DNA of 64,000 bases from Tetragnatha versicolor (taxonomy: Eukaryota > Arthropoda > Arachnida > Araneae > Tetragnathidae), in assembly GCA_024610705.1 (NCBI GenBank), contig JANDEH010000009.1, positions 50,267,565-50,331,564 of the forward strand, written 5' to 3'. A model generated the notes under the pieces. The model was not told the DNA's origin. It ran no database searches and saw only the letters and a list, made by a program, of their open reading frames with translations. Positions 33,874 through 45,719 of this stretch are shown piece by piece. The position numbers and the translations under genes are program-made. Position 1 is the stretch's first letter; the number at the start of each line of letters is the position of its first letter.

Positions 33874-36800
33874 ACGGTTCAATTAGTATTTGTTTTTTTG
33901 TTTTATTTTTATACAGTCCTTTTATATTCCTGTCGTAATTTCGTTTCTCATTATTATTTTTATCATTTCAATTACAGTCCAATCACATTGTATGTGAAAT
34001 GAAATAGAAATGAATGAATGAATGAAAAAAAATGAATGTTAAAGTGATTGCTATTTATTACCATTTTGGTTATAGTTAATGAACTTAGTATTGAACAAAT
34101 TATGAATCTAAATAAAATAAAACATTTAATGACCATTGGAAAGGCGTAAGAAAAATATATAACTTAAATAAGAAATTAGCAATGATATTTACTTCCTCTG
34201 GAAAAGTTTGAATGATAATAATGTTATTATTATCAATTAATTTAGTATGTAATTATTAAAAAGAATATAATTTTAAATGCAATATACACATAATAACATT
34301 ATATTAATAATAGTTTAATAGTTTATTACATTAATAATGTTTTATTAATAATATAGGTATAACATTGTCATAAGAATAACAGAAATAATAATAATACTTA
34401 TAGTATTACCCGTTTCCTTTAGGATTCAAAATAAAATTATCAAACTAAGGTTTAAGAGTTAACTGTAACGTGACTCAACTGTATATTGTTTAATAATGCT
34501 GTGTATTGTTTATTAATTGTTTAATAACTTAATAATATGCATCCAAAGATTCAATGCTTTTTTCATATTTATACCTAGCTGGTACATTTTTAGAAATTTA
34601 ATTACTCTTCAAAGAACCAATTACTGTCTCGTTAAAATTTAAAATTATTTTAATTGCTTTATAAGAGAATTTACAAGTAAAACTTGATTGAGAGTTGTTA
34701 TATAATTTATCCTTTAGCTAGCCATTAATTCCATAGAAAAATGGTTAGTAGTTTTTTTATTATTAAATGTTTATTGTTTGGGGCGTAATGTATATGCATA
34801 ACTAAATTATAAGAATAAAAAATTGTTAATTTTTTTCAATACTCTGAAATCTTTCTTAAATATGTGTTGGTTTAAATTAAAAGCCTAAACTCATCAACAC
34901 AATTAAGAGTAAATTTAACTATATCAGTTTTCTACATGAGTTTTACTATTTTATACATCATTTTTTTCAAGTTAACTTTTTTAAATTGAACACTATTGCT
35001 TCAATGTGAAAAAGTTTCAAACAATCGATTTTAAGTTGTGTTTACTGCAAGTCATGTTTAATTTTTTTCTTATTATGTAAAATAAAAAGTTCTGAGTGTA
35101 ATACATTTTTAAAAAGCAAACAGCATGTCCTCATTTTACAAAACCAATCGGAGTTTTGTAAAAATACGTGGCTATTGAACCATTCTTTATCGGATGGTTT
35201 AACACATAAATATAATTTATAAATGTATTAAATATGTAATAACAAATTACATATAAATAATTATTTTATAAAAAAATAATTAATAGAAATTTTGATTTTT
35301 TTGCTGTTTTTGAAATTTCATGTAAATTTATTTTTGCTCTTTCAATTGTAAATTTGACAAAAATAAATAACTATTTTTGAAGCATTACTTGTTATTTTTT
35401 ATATCTTCAAGAAAAATATCAATACCAATTTCTTATATTACTGAAGATGAAATTCAATTTGATGACAGAACTCACGTGGATTCACTGCTACTTTTGGTTG
35501 AAGGGAATTGTCAAAGTGACTCTTGGTGTCATTTGTGGCTTCCCGCCAAGCTCTTTTGGCACTTCAGTGTTTTCATCCTTGTTTATATCTTCAGTCTCTT
35601 CCTACACTTAAAAGAAACTAAAAGATAGAATTCTACTTTTTTGTGTGTGATTATTGTCTTTTTGGATGTATGGAATCTATTTGAAAAAAAAAAGGATGTC
35701 TTTAAAAAAATATCTTTAATAAAAAAGAAATCAATACTCATTCAATACTTTGCACTCTCTATTCTTCAAATAAAATTTTCGTATTGTACAAATATGTTAC
35801 TTCTTATTCTTTGTGCATTCTTTTAAATCGTTACAGTTGAAAATATGATTAAAATATCAAAAATGTTTAAATGCAAAAGAAAAACCTTTGACAACGTGGC
35901 AGTTGAAATATCAAAAAAGCTGAAATTCTATGAATGATACAGTTGGTCATGATAATATTTAAACCAAATATTAATTAAACTTTATCAAAAATAAATTGGC
36001 AGATTCTATCATAAATGTGAAAATTATAGAAGAGTCAATTAGCATGCTAAGTAAATTTATACATCAGAAGAACTATATAGATATAATGCTAATTTAAAGT
36101 GTAATAGTTAAGTCTTGTTTAAAGGGTATTGTTTATAAAGTGCCTCATTTTTTTTCATATAAACTTAAAACTACTTACAAGTATTAGTGCTTAGTAAGTA
36201 AAATTTAGCTTCATCTTTCAGCCTTTTTGGATGTCATCCTCCAGTGCTTCAATCAAACAGGCTAACCTTATTCATTAACTCAGATATACATACATACATA
36301 TAACGTACACAATTAAAAATATTATAATCAAATAAAGTTTCTCACAGATTCGAATAAAAAGCAACCAATAAGACCTCTGAAAAATAACGGCCAGTTTTCA
36401 CAATCTTAAGACCGGGATGATCGCTTCTTGATTAAAGATAAGAATTCTATGATAAGTGTATAAATATTGGAAATCGGAAGATCTTTACAACATCTCCCTA
36501 TAAAAAGATTCTAATCAAAGGGATTACGAAACAACTACAAGTTGGTTACATTTTAGTAATTCACTTTAATTACCGTGCCGAGAGAGAGCCTTGAGAACGA
36601 TGTGCCCTTCAGAGAGGTCTCTTTCTTTTCATTATCTCAGTGAGGCTAAATATAGGAAATGGAATGCGCTTGTGTGTGGGAACGTTCACGAAGAGGGTAT
36701 CAGAATCATAAATTACCCACTTGATGATAGAGAATACTTAAGATAAAAATAGTCCATTAATGAGTATGGTGAAAGCACAAATCAGAACTCTCGTTGATAT

Positions 36801-37451
36801 TAACCGTTAATCTTTCTATTGTAGTTAAATTTTTGTTTTGTGGAATAACTCATATTTATGTGTCTAGATGAGTGTTTAAAAGATGTTAACAATTCCAATC
36901 AAGCTAATTGTTATTTTTTTAATTTGTCTCCGTTTTATCTAGGATTTTTCCAAAGTGATCAATCATCTTGAGGTTCGATGTGTCTTTATAAGGGGTCAAT
37001 TGGTTGAAAATATTGAGCTTAAGTAAATATCTATATAGACGCTTTGGAGGAAATTTAAGTTATCTAAGATTTCAGTTCTACTTATTTTTAGGCAAATAAA
37101 GATAATTTTAATGCATGTTGGTAGTTTTATAAAATCTTGATTCTTTTGCTACTTTAAGTTCAATAACAAAAATTTGAGACATCCCTTAACATCAAAAAAA
37201 TTTTTTCTAAGTGAATATAAATAAAAATAATCTAATAAAAATACTAAAAACTATTTATAAATACTAATAAAAATAGAAGATGTAGAAAAGAAACCATCCA
37301 TATATACAAGGCCTTACAACTCAATTTTACGTTTTAGACGTCACTACTCATGGAATCATATAAATCACTTTTAGGCCCAATAACATTGAACATTAATTAA
37401 AATATATTGAAGTTTACATTTTTTTATAATTATATAATTAAATTCAATATA
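33874..37451 (+). other. AT-rich intron
   Basis: Extremely AT-rich in 34020-35370. The frame at 35377-35628 is locally less AT-rich but has no recognised domain. Nothing else was seen. Confidence 0.45.
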
Positions 37452-38871
37452 CACTAGCGGAAATAAAAATCCCAACACCAAGAAGGAAAGGAGATATCAA
37501 AGTCAAATTTTTTTCCATGATTTCACATAGTATCAATGTGAATTGATTAAAAAATCAGCCTTTCTGGATGTTAGGGGGCCGAGAAAACCGGGGAGGAGTG
37601 TTGTCTCCATAGGTGTCCATTACCGCCGTCACTCGTCATGGTATTGAGTGACAGGGGCTCTAAATGACTTTTGAGGGATTGGAGGACCATGATGCCTCCT
37701 CAGGTAGTCCAAATTCATATGGTGCACCAGCGGACGTTGCATACAGGGCTAGGTGATTTCTCCTCATTGACCGGACTTGTTTTGTGAGCGTTGCTTCTTA
37801 CGAACGGATAAGCCAGGGTAAAAATGCAACATAGGGGGTTAAGAAGAAAGCTTGGACATTGCGTACAACATGTGGTTGTGCATGTTTCTCTTGAAATTTG
37901 TCCCCAGGATAGATCTGAAGGTAAGGACGGTCTACCGGCTGCAAAACCTCAATGACGCAGCTCTGGTTGGAAAAAGTACTGGTGAATCATACTCAGGAGT
38001 TGCAGAAAGGGAATCCAATGCATCCCCACTCCGTTACCCTGCATCACCACTCCGTGGAACGATTAGAAAATCATCAGCTGAGTGCGCTCTCTCCATTGTG
38101 TCCTCAAACTCATACCCAACCGTCGTGGTGCTCCAAACCGAAGCAGGATTCTCTCATAAACGCAATGTCATGAAATTGGAATTTTCATTTCCTTATTTCG
38201 TGCTCTATTGGCAACAGAAAGGCCCATTTTCAGCCCCTTGTTTATAGACAAAGATGTAAGAAGCTATGCGGACAAAACGGACAATCCGCAGTACTGCAAA
38301 CGACATCCATCCCACTGCCACTTGTCCTCAGTGTGATCTACCGGTACTTTGGCCAACCAGAGCTGCTTCATTGAGGTTTTTTAGCCGGTTGTCCATCCTT
38401 ACCTTCAGACCTGTCCTGGGGACAAATTTCAAGAGAAAAATGCACTGACACATGTTTTATGCAATGTCCAAGCTTTCTTCTTAACCCCCTATGCTGCATT
38501 TTTACCCCGGCTTATCCGTTCGTTAGAAGCAACGCTCACAAAACAAGTCCGGTCAATGAGGAGAAATCCCCTAGCCCGGTATGCAACGTCCGCTGGTGCA
38601 CCATATGAATTTGGACTACCTGAGGAGGAAACATGGTCCTCTAATCCCTCAAAAGTCATTTAGATCCCCTGTCACTCAATACCATGACGTGTGACGGCGG
38701 TAATGGACACCTATGGAGACAACACTCCTCCCTGGTTTTCTCGGCCCCCTAATATCCAGGAAGGCTGATTTTTTAAGCAATTCACATTGATACTATATAC
38801 AATCATAGAAATAAATTTGACATTGATATCTCCTTTCCTTCTTGGTGTTGGGATTTTTATTTCCGCTAGTG
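37452..38871. mobile_element. 1.4-kb foldback element with ~530-bp arms and TA flanks
   Basis: The left arm (37452 to about 37983) and the right arm (about 38336 to 38871) are inverted copies of each other with only scattered changes. Both ends read CACTAGCGGAAATAAAAATC inward, with TA just outside (37450-37451 and 38872-38873). That fits a Tc1/mariner-type target duplication. A 350-bp unpaired centre has GC-richer sequence without a recognised domain; the 131-codon frame there (37852-38247) runs from arm into centre and is probably incidental. A transcript through the element would fold into a very long hairpin. Confidence 0.85.
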
Positions 38872-39230
38872 TAATTTGCTGTTGAAATATTGGTATTTTT
38901 ATAAACCTATAAAACAGTTTATGGGGGTAGGTTCATAACTTTCGACCAGAAAGCACATTTTTCAATTTTTGCATTTTCATTAAGCAACCAATACACGTTA
39001 CGCATCAAACGACACCAAATTAATTTTTTTACGTGGATTAGAAGTATTTTAAATTATTTTTTTAAAATAATTAAAAATAATTTAAACTGCCTGATCAACT
39101 GTGATGGGGGTGCCACGCCCCTTTAAACAAAAAAAACTTAAATTCTTACATGTTTAGCCCCTAAATTTCGCTATTTTAATATATGTTATGCGATTTAAAT
39201 ACTATAGCTATGATACTGGTATACACTAGT
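38872..39230 (+). other. Non-coding spacer
   Basis: AT-rich sequence between two mobile elements. It contains a small GC patch near 39098-39122 and nothing else recognised. Confidence 0.4.
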
Positions 39231-39625
39231 AAAGGAACGTACCCATACTACGTGACCAATTTTTTACCATTTTTGACCCCCCTTCCCCCTTGGTGACCAT
39301 CCGTAGTATATGCCAAGACCCCCTCCCCCTCTAGTTTTCACGTAGTAATTCTTAAATACGGTTTGCCATCATTTTTTGCAAACAGAAAGTTAAAAAAAAT
39401 TAATTTGCCTTAATTTGTCTAATTTTAATAATTAATTTGGCTTAATTAGTCTTAATTTGGCAAATATCAATAATTAATTTGGCTTAATTTTGTCGTATTG
39501 ACTAGAAGATATTGACTACGTGACTAAGCCCTAAGCCCCCCCTCCCCCCCCCGTGACCGAGCGTGGTATTTTGAAGACCCCCCTCCCTCCCCTGAATGGG
39601 TCACGTAGTATGGGTATGTTCCCTA
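39231..39625. mobile_element. MITE-like element, ACCCATACTACGTGACC termini
   Basis: The left end (GGAACGTACCCATACTACGT from 39234) matches the complement of the right end (ACGTAGTATGGGTATGTTCC) with one change over about 25 bp. Inside each arm lie C-rich stretches (CCCCCTTCCCCCTTG and the long C runs near 39537-39551) like those in the 4653-4983 element. It is about 395 bp and non-coding. Confidence 0.65.
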
Positions 39626-41661
39626 ATAAACAATGCTAACTAAATTTCCAATTTTCTCAAAACTGTATTATTTACCTTAAAAGGAACATTTTCTCTAAAT
39701 CTATAAGAGAAAACAACTTATAACTTAGTATCATAATTAATGACTCTATGTTACATACTTTAACCAAGGGGTTTCTCAAAAAATTTATTTAAACTGAAGT
39801 TATAGCAAGAATTATAATGGAATTTCAGTGTTTTTGTAAAAAACCTATGTTCATTCAGATAATTAAAAAAAACAACCAGACATCATAGCCCTAAAAAATC
39901 TGGTTAAAGTATATATTATAGTTCAGGGATTACTCAGAAAAAAATTTGGGCACTTTGATTCCGTTGATTTTTTAAAAATGTTCCCTAAAAACCTCCTTTT
40001 TAACATTACGGAGATAAGGGACTTACTAGCGTGAGCTTACCCCTTTAATTTTTTTATTTTATCAGACTTGGTTTAAAATTTCCTAAAACCATTTTAAATA
40101 ATAATAAAAAAATCTGAATTCTTTGTTTACAAATAGCAAAACTTCCGTTTGGCTTAAGGTTGTTTAAACTTAGAGAAAAAACATCAATTAAAATTAAAAT
40201 TAGTAAATAAATTTTGATACAAATTGATTTGATACCAATCCTAAATGTAAATTATTTACGATGGTACCAAGGTTTGGTTAGAGGTGGGATACGACGCGAC
40301 GGTACGAGTTATAGAGCTTTGCAAAATGTAATCCTGTTCTGTATCCTTTATTTTAAAGAATCGTTTTAAAAGAAAAGTTTAGGAACCTAATAAAGTTCTC
40401 TTAAATGAAACAAATTTTAATAATCCCTTATATAGCATTATTTATTTTGTTATTAAATCAGGTCTTGTTTTATGTTTTTAAAAATGAATAATCAATTCGA
40501 AATTTTTTTAGGACAAATAGAAAAAAATAAATATATAATATATAACTAGAAGAAAATTTAAGTGAAGAGCAAAAGATCCCATGCTTAAAACTGAAAAAAA
40601 TTATTGCAGATTTTAAGAGTAAACATTCATATGTGAGTTAGCAACTTTCTTAAATATCTACTACTTATAAATCAAATAAAAATGGAATATTAAATTCACA
40701 ACTTTTTGGCATTGTCAGTTGAAAAATGTTAAGGGAGACAAACCACCGAGGTATTTAAGATTCTTCCCATGAAATTTTAAAAAAAGGTCGATTTCAAGAA
40801 GAATTAGTTTTAATTAAGATATTGTTTGAGATGCTTCCGAAATGTGATCGACGCTCGTTAGTGCTGTTAGTTTGTTTATTTTGTCTAAATGCTTTCAAAA
40901 AAATAAGTATCAGGCAAAAGTTGATAAATAAGATACTTATAGGCATTGTGATATATTTTTAAGTAATTTAAGTTTGAAAAAAGTTGATTTCGCCTACTTT
41001 TGTTACTGTCTCATCTCGGGTCAGAAATACATGTTTGAGTTCATTACTAGATGGCAGCACCAACCAAATAAAGAGCAGACGGTTTCTCCTCTTTAGGATT
41101 CTCTTCTCCTAGGATTTTATCTCCTTAAAATCAGTCCTGTTCAAAATCAAGCTTTAACTAAAAGTAAATTTTTAATTAAGAGCAATTTATTTAACGTTTA
41201 TTCATTGAGTTGTTAAATGGGAACATATTTTTAATAGATCGAAGTATTTACTTTTATAGTTTACGTTCTAAAACAGGAATGTACGTTGAGCGCTGTGGAT
41301 AATAATTTCAAGAAAAAAGTTCAATAAAAAATGATCATATCTATATGTATGGTTAATCTCTCAATATATAACTGTCAAAGTTGAATATTCAGACAATTAA
41401 TTGCTTTCTAAAGACGTTCCTATAAACATTCAATTATTTTGTTTGAATGAATTTTTTTTCAAATTGCCAAGCAGTTAATAACACTTTCATAACTAATAAG
41501 AAATATAAAAGTATAGCTTCTGTTTTTTAAGTAAACTTCTGGCAGCTTCCGAGTGCGTTTTGCGTTCTGTTCAAACTGATGTACTTAGTACTTTTATTAT
41601 AGGTATTCGTTGATAATAGTGAGTATATTCTCAGTGTGTCCCTGAATTGATTTCTTGTTAT
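39626..41661 (+). other. AT-rich intron
   Basis: No coding signal. A few less AT-rich patches (about 40260-40330 and 41030-41070) are unrecognised. Confidence 0.45.
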
Positions 41662-41977
41662 CTTCTTCTTTGGTCGCCCTACAGCCCTTGATGGGCCTTG
41701 GCCTGCTGTACTACTTTATTCCAGGCAACTCTATTACACGCCTTTTTTTTCCAGTTGGTTATTTTCATTGTTCTAAGATCTTTAAGAACATCATCCAACC
41801 ATCTCATTTTGGGTCTCCCTCTAGGTCTATTGCTCATTGGCTTCCAATTTAATGTCCTTTTAACTCTATTTTTGTCATCCGATCTTTCAATGTGACCCAA
41901 CCAAGCCAGTCTCTGTGCTTTAATAAAACGGGTTATAGTTTCATTTTTTACTAGGATCTCCAATTCTCTGTTTTTTA
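41662..41977 (-). mobile_element. 5'-truncated non-LTR retrotransposon, C-terminal fragment
   Basis: The minus strand encodes the last roughly 95 residues of a LINE reverse-transcriptase protein, with the stop near 41679. It carries the typical C-terminal run RLAWLGHIERSDD, then NRPRGRPKMRWLDDVLKDL, then WNKVVQQAKAHQGL. The copy is flanked by an 11-bp direct repeat TTTCTTGTTAT (41651-41661 and 41978-41988). It ends on its 3' side in an AAAGAAGAAG-type tail. That is the signature of target-primed insertion with 5' truncation. It is antisense to the PET-LIM gene and cannot be active. The family is probably RTE- or Jockey-like. Confidence 0.85.
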
Positions 41978-41988
41978 TTTCTTGTTAT

Positions 41989-42619
41989 AAAAAAGTAATT
42001 TATTTATTATTTGATCAATAAAAACAGACTTAAGTAGTAAATTATGTATAATTTACGTAATAATAGAAGTATAGAAAATATAAGGTATGGGGAAAATTAT
42101 TTAATAGATTCGATTGTACCTACTCTACTATAGATCTGTAAAAAAATAATGGTTTTAAAAAGCACTATGAAATATTTTTAGGCTCATTTTTTTAGAAAAT
42201 AGCCCATCAAAACTAAATTTTTAACAGTAATAAAATAATGTAACATTATAAATGTTAATAAAAGTAAAATCAAATCATATTTTACGCTCGCATATTTTAC
42301 CGATAAAATGTAATTCTCTTAATCGCTGTATTTTCGCTTTTCCCCTCATGGATTCATTGAATGGGAGTAAGCCAAATTCAAAAGAAGAAAACCTGTAATT
42401 GAGTATGATGGCTCCGATGTTTTTTCAAGCTTACATTTCTCTTTAGCAAATGCTTCTAGACACGTACACCCTTCGCAGACACCTTTGAAACCCTCATTTA
42501 GAGAAAGAGGGAACAATAATGTCGTCTTGCCAAGATTTTAAGAATGGCAAGACTCTATATCTAGCCATACCAAAGTAGACTTAATATTTAAATTGTATCT
42601 TTTGTTTAGAGAGTACCAA
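41989..42619 (+). other. AT-rich intron
   Basis: Nothing recognised. Confidence 0.45.
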
Positions 42620-43080
42620 CAAACGGGGTGAATCGGAACATTTTCAATTTTCAACGTAAAAACTATTGTATTCTATATTTCTTTTTCTGTTCTTTCAATT
42701 TTAAACAAAAACTATTTTTTTTGTTTAAAAATATTTAATCAATTTTTTTATTAATTTTAATGGTGTTGGGATAACTATAGGGGAGCTGCAGTCCCATAGT
42801 GCCCTTCCCCAGATTTTGCCCATGTCATATGTACACTATCAAAGAAATAATACATTTTCAATATCAAATTTATTAAATAAGATATTGCATCGCAGCTTTT
42901 TTTCTGTTTTTCACTAAATTACAAAATTAAATTATTATAATATTAATTATAAAAAATTTCTCTTACGTTTTGTTTGGCTATTTCAACAGTATACTATATC
43001 CTTAAAATATTAATCTATGGACGAATCCCCCATGGTCATGAATTAAAAGCAAAAAAGGTGTTCCGCTTCACCCCGTTTTG
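42620..43080. mobile_element. MITE-like element, AACGGGGTGAA termini
   Basis: The left end AAACGGGGTGAATCGGAACA (from 42621) and the right end TGTTCCGCTTCACCCCGTTT (43059-43078) are inverted repeats with one change. It is about 460 bp, AT-rich inside and non-coding. No target duplication is clear. Confidence 0.65.
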
Positions 43081-45627
43081 CAGTATGTAAAGCTTTAGAA
43101 AACGCTACCTTTAAAACCTATCTTCTTACACTTATCGTTTTATGATTTTAATAAATTTATAACCAGATGAGAGTAATAAGCTTTATATTCCTATTCTGAA
43201 TATAGTATTTCTCATTACATTTAAAATGATCCAAAAGTTTAAAATTATTCGAATGAAATAGTATAATTCAGAAATATCAATGTGAAATAATTTTTACTGC
43301 AGTTAAAAAAGTTGATGTTTAGGTAGAAAGAGCATCGAATATATTTCGTTTACTTGTAATTCATTTTGTCCGTTAGTAAGCTGCATTGAAGCGGATATCT
43401 TTTTATTCGAATACTCCTTTCAATAATATTCCATTGATTTTGACTTTATATTTGTCCCTTAAGGGGACCTACTGTGACAAATTCAAGCTGTTTTCTCTTA
43501 CCTACCTAACAGCATTTTATCAGTTTAAGGCTCACTTTAACTTTTCTGGAAACATTGTAAGAAGAGAAAGATAAGAATCCCCTGTCTTTCCTAAGCTTAA
43601 GAAATATGTCATTCTTTTACCCGTGTTTCAAGTAGTCCTAAAACCGTCCTTCCTCCATACATTTTACTCAAGTTTGTTTTAGAACACTGAGCTTTCCGGC
43701 ACCTAATCCACGGAACACTGCAAAAATATTTGTATGTTTTGTTTCTTTTCATAAGTATAGAAACCAAGTACAGATGTTTTCAGGTCGGCGAGTCTAAAAT
43801 AGGAACATTTGGCTTAGACGTCTCTATATCCGTCTTATTTTCTTGTTTGTATTGGCTGCTACTGGGACATCTTTCTTCATTCAAGTGTTTCTGAGAACTT
43901 CCTGCTTTTCCAATCTTGCATTCTTGGCTGCTTTTAAAGTAATGAAACTAAGTTGGAACAATAAAGATGATCATTGTTTATCACTTTGACCTTTTGAGTT
44001 ATTCTATGTAGTTTATGACTGAGACTGAAATTTGAGTGTGAAGTGAAATGATCTTTTATTTTATTCACTTTCAGAAACAGAGAAGGGGGTAATTTATTAC
44101 GTTTAAAATTTAAAATAACTGTGAGGCGTTGCAGCAATCCCAGCTAAAGCAATTTTAAGAAATTTTACCGGAAAGACTCATTCTTTCCAGGTTGGGTTGA
44201 GATAGAGAAGGTTTGTTACCTAATTGTTCTCTAGATATTTAGAAAAGGCATGATAGGAAAAACAAGAAAAATGTCATACACTTATTTTTTGGCATGTAAT
44301 TTGTCATGTAAAGTGGGATGAATTCGTTTTTACCTATTATCTTTATAAAATCTATGATATTTTTGTATAAATGGGGCTTATAAGACTTCAAATTCTTAAG
44401 GTAAACTTTAAAAAATTACTATTTTGATTTGATTTTTTAACAAAATTAATTCCTTTTCTGTTATCATTCAAAAAAGAATGAAGTAGGTATTACTTTTTAA
44501 AATTATAATGATATTTTAAGAAAATCGAGGTATAAGTGAATTGGTAGTTTTAAGTATAAAATCATTCATGATTACGCATTTTTTACCTGTTTTTTAACCA
44601 TTTGTAATTAAATTACCATACAAAGATTCCTATAAAATAAATCTGTTTTAAAAAATCCAAAATTTTGTAGTTACTGTTGTATTTTGGTCTAATTTAATCG
44701 CTCACTGATACCGGAAGTCCACTACATCTGATATTATAATATGGAGCCTTTCGAAAAAAAAATTTATAACCCGAAAATTCCCAATATTTTGCGCTAACTG
44801 TGATGGGGTTTACTGTATAAACCATTTAAATCATTCACAATAAATCAACAAGTAAAAGAAGGGCGTATTTTCCTTTCCTCGTCCTATTAAAAAGAAACCA
44901 GCAGTTAACTCTCGCATGTTACAAACAGCTAAATAGTTAAAATCCACTCCCCCTAAACGCGATATTTTTACCGCACTTTTTTCTCGCTCCATCCCCAAGC
45001 ACCTTTTAATTGCCGCCATTACGATCGTTTTTAAATCCGCATTTCCGCTTGAGTCACCTCTCCTCCTTTTGGCTGGAAATCCGCGTCCTCCATGACTTCC
45101 CCACAGACCTCTCCCAAAGTAATTTGATAAAAGCTCACAGAATCCACGAATGCGTGACATTTTCTTTCCCACCTCTGCCCCACTTCAATTAGGCTGAAGC
45201 ATAATACCTGGAAACAGGGGTGGCTTGGAAAGAGGTGAGGTGTCTCGAGACCCCCGTTTTATATATAGGCCGCTTCCCCCTACCTTCTTGAGGCTCGCGT
45301 CGTATTTTGCGTTCTTATTCTCTTCCTCGTGTTTATGTAGGAGAAAAAGACGGTTTGCTTGCTGCTAAGTGTAGCAAAAGCGACTGTGTGCTTTTAACAG
45401 GGTGCAGGAGGGAAAGAAAATATGGATGGATGGACAGAAATATGTTGGGATGAAGTTGTTGTCTAACTGCTTCTAGCGTGTTTGTTTGTTGGTAGAATCA
45501 GTGCTGGCTTCGAGCTTTGTTTTTTAAGTGGTGTTCTCTAGTGTACTCTAAGTTACTTCAAGAAAATAAAATAAAACTTTATCGGTCAAATCTAATATCT
45601 TATCAAAGATTATTATCAATTTGGATT
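43081..45627 (+). other. Intron with a GC-richer patch at 44900-45400
   Basis: Mostly AT-rich. The patch at 44900-45400 contains TTATATATAG (about 45259-45268), which fits both a TATA-like element and the MEF2 consensus YTAWWWWTAR. No exon follows it convincingly, so a regulatory role is only a possibility. Confidence 0.3.
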
Positions 45628-45719
45628 GAAAATGACATTTTCAATGCATAAGGAAATGACATTTCAATGTATGAGGAAATGACATTTTCAATGTATGATG
45701 AAATGACATTTTCAATGTA
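45628..45719. repeat. Short tandem repeat, four units
   Basis: The unit GAAATGACATTTTCAATGTA plus a few variable bases occurs four times in a row, at 22-25 bp intervals. The second unit lacks one or two T residues. Confidence 0.8.

Noticed and set aside
37852..38247. 131-codon frame in the foldback element
   Set aside because: It runs from one arm into the unpaired centre and has no transposase motif, so it is probably incidental.
41655..41895. Plus-strand frames over the LINE fragment
   Set aside because: They are antisense shadows of the minus-strand retrotransposon coding sequence.
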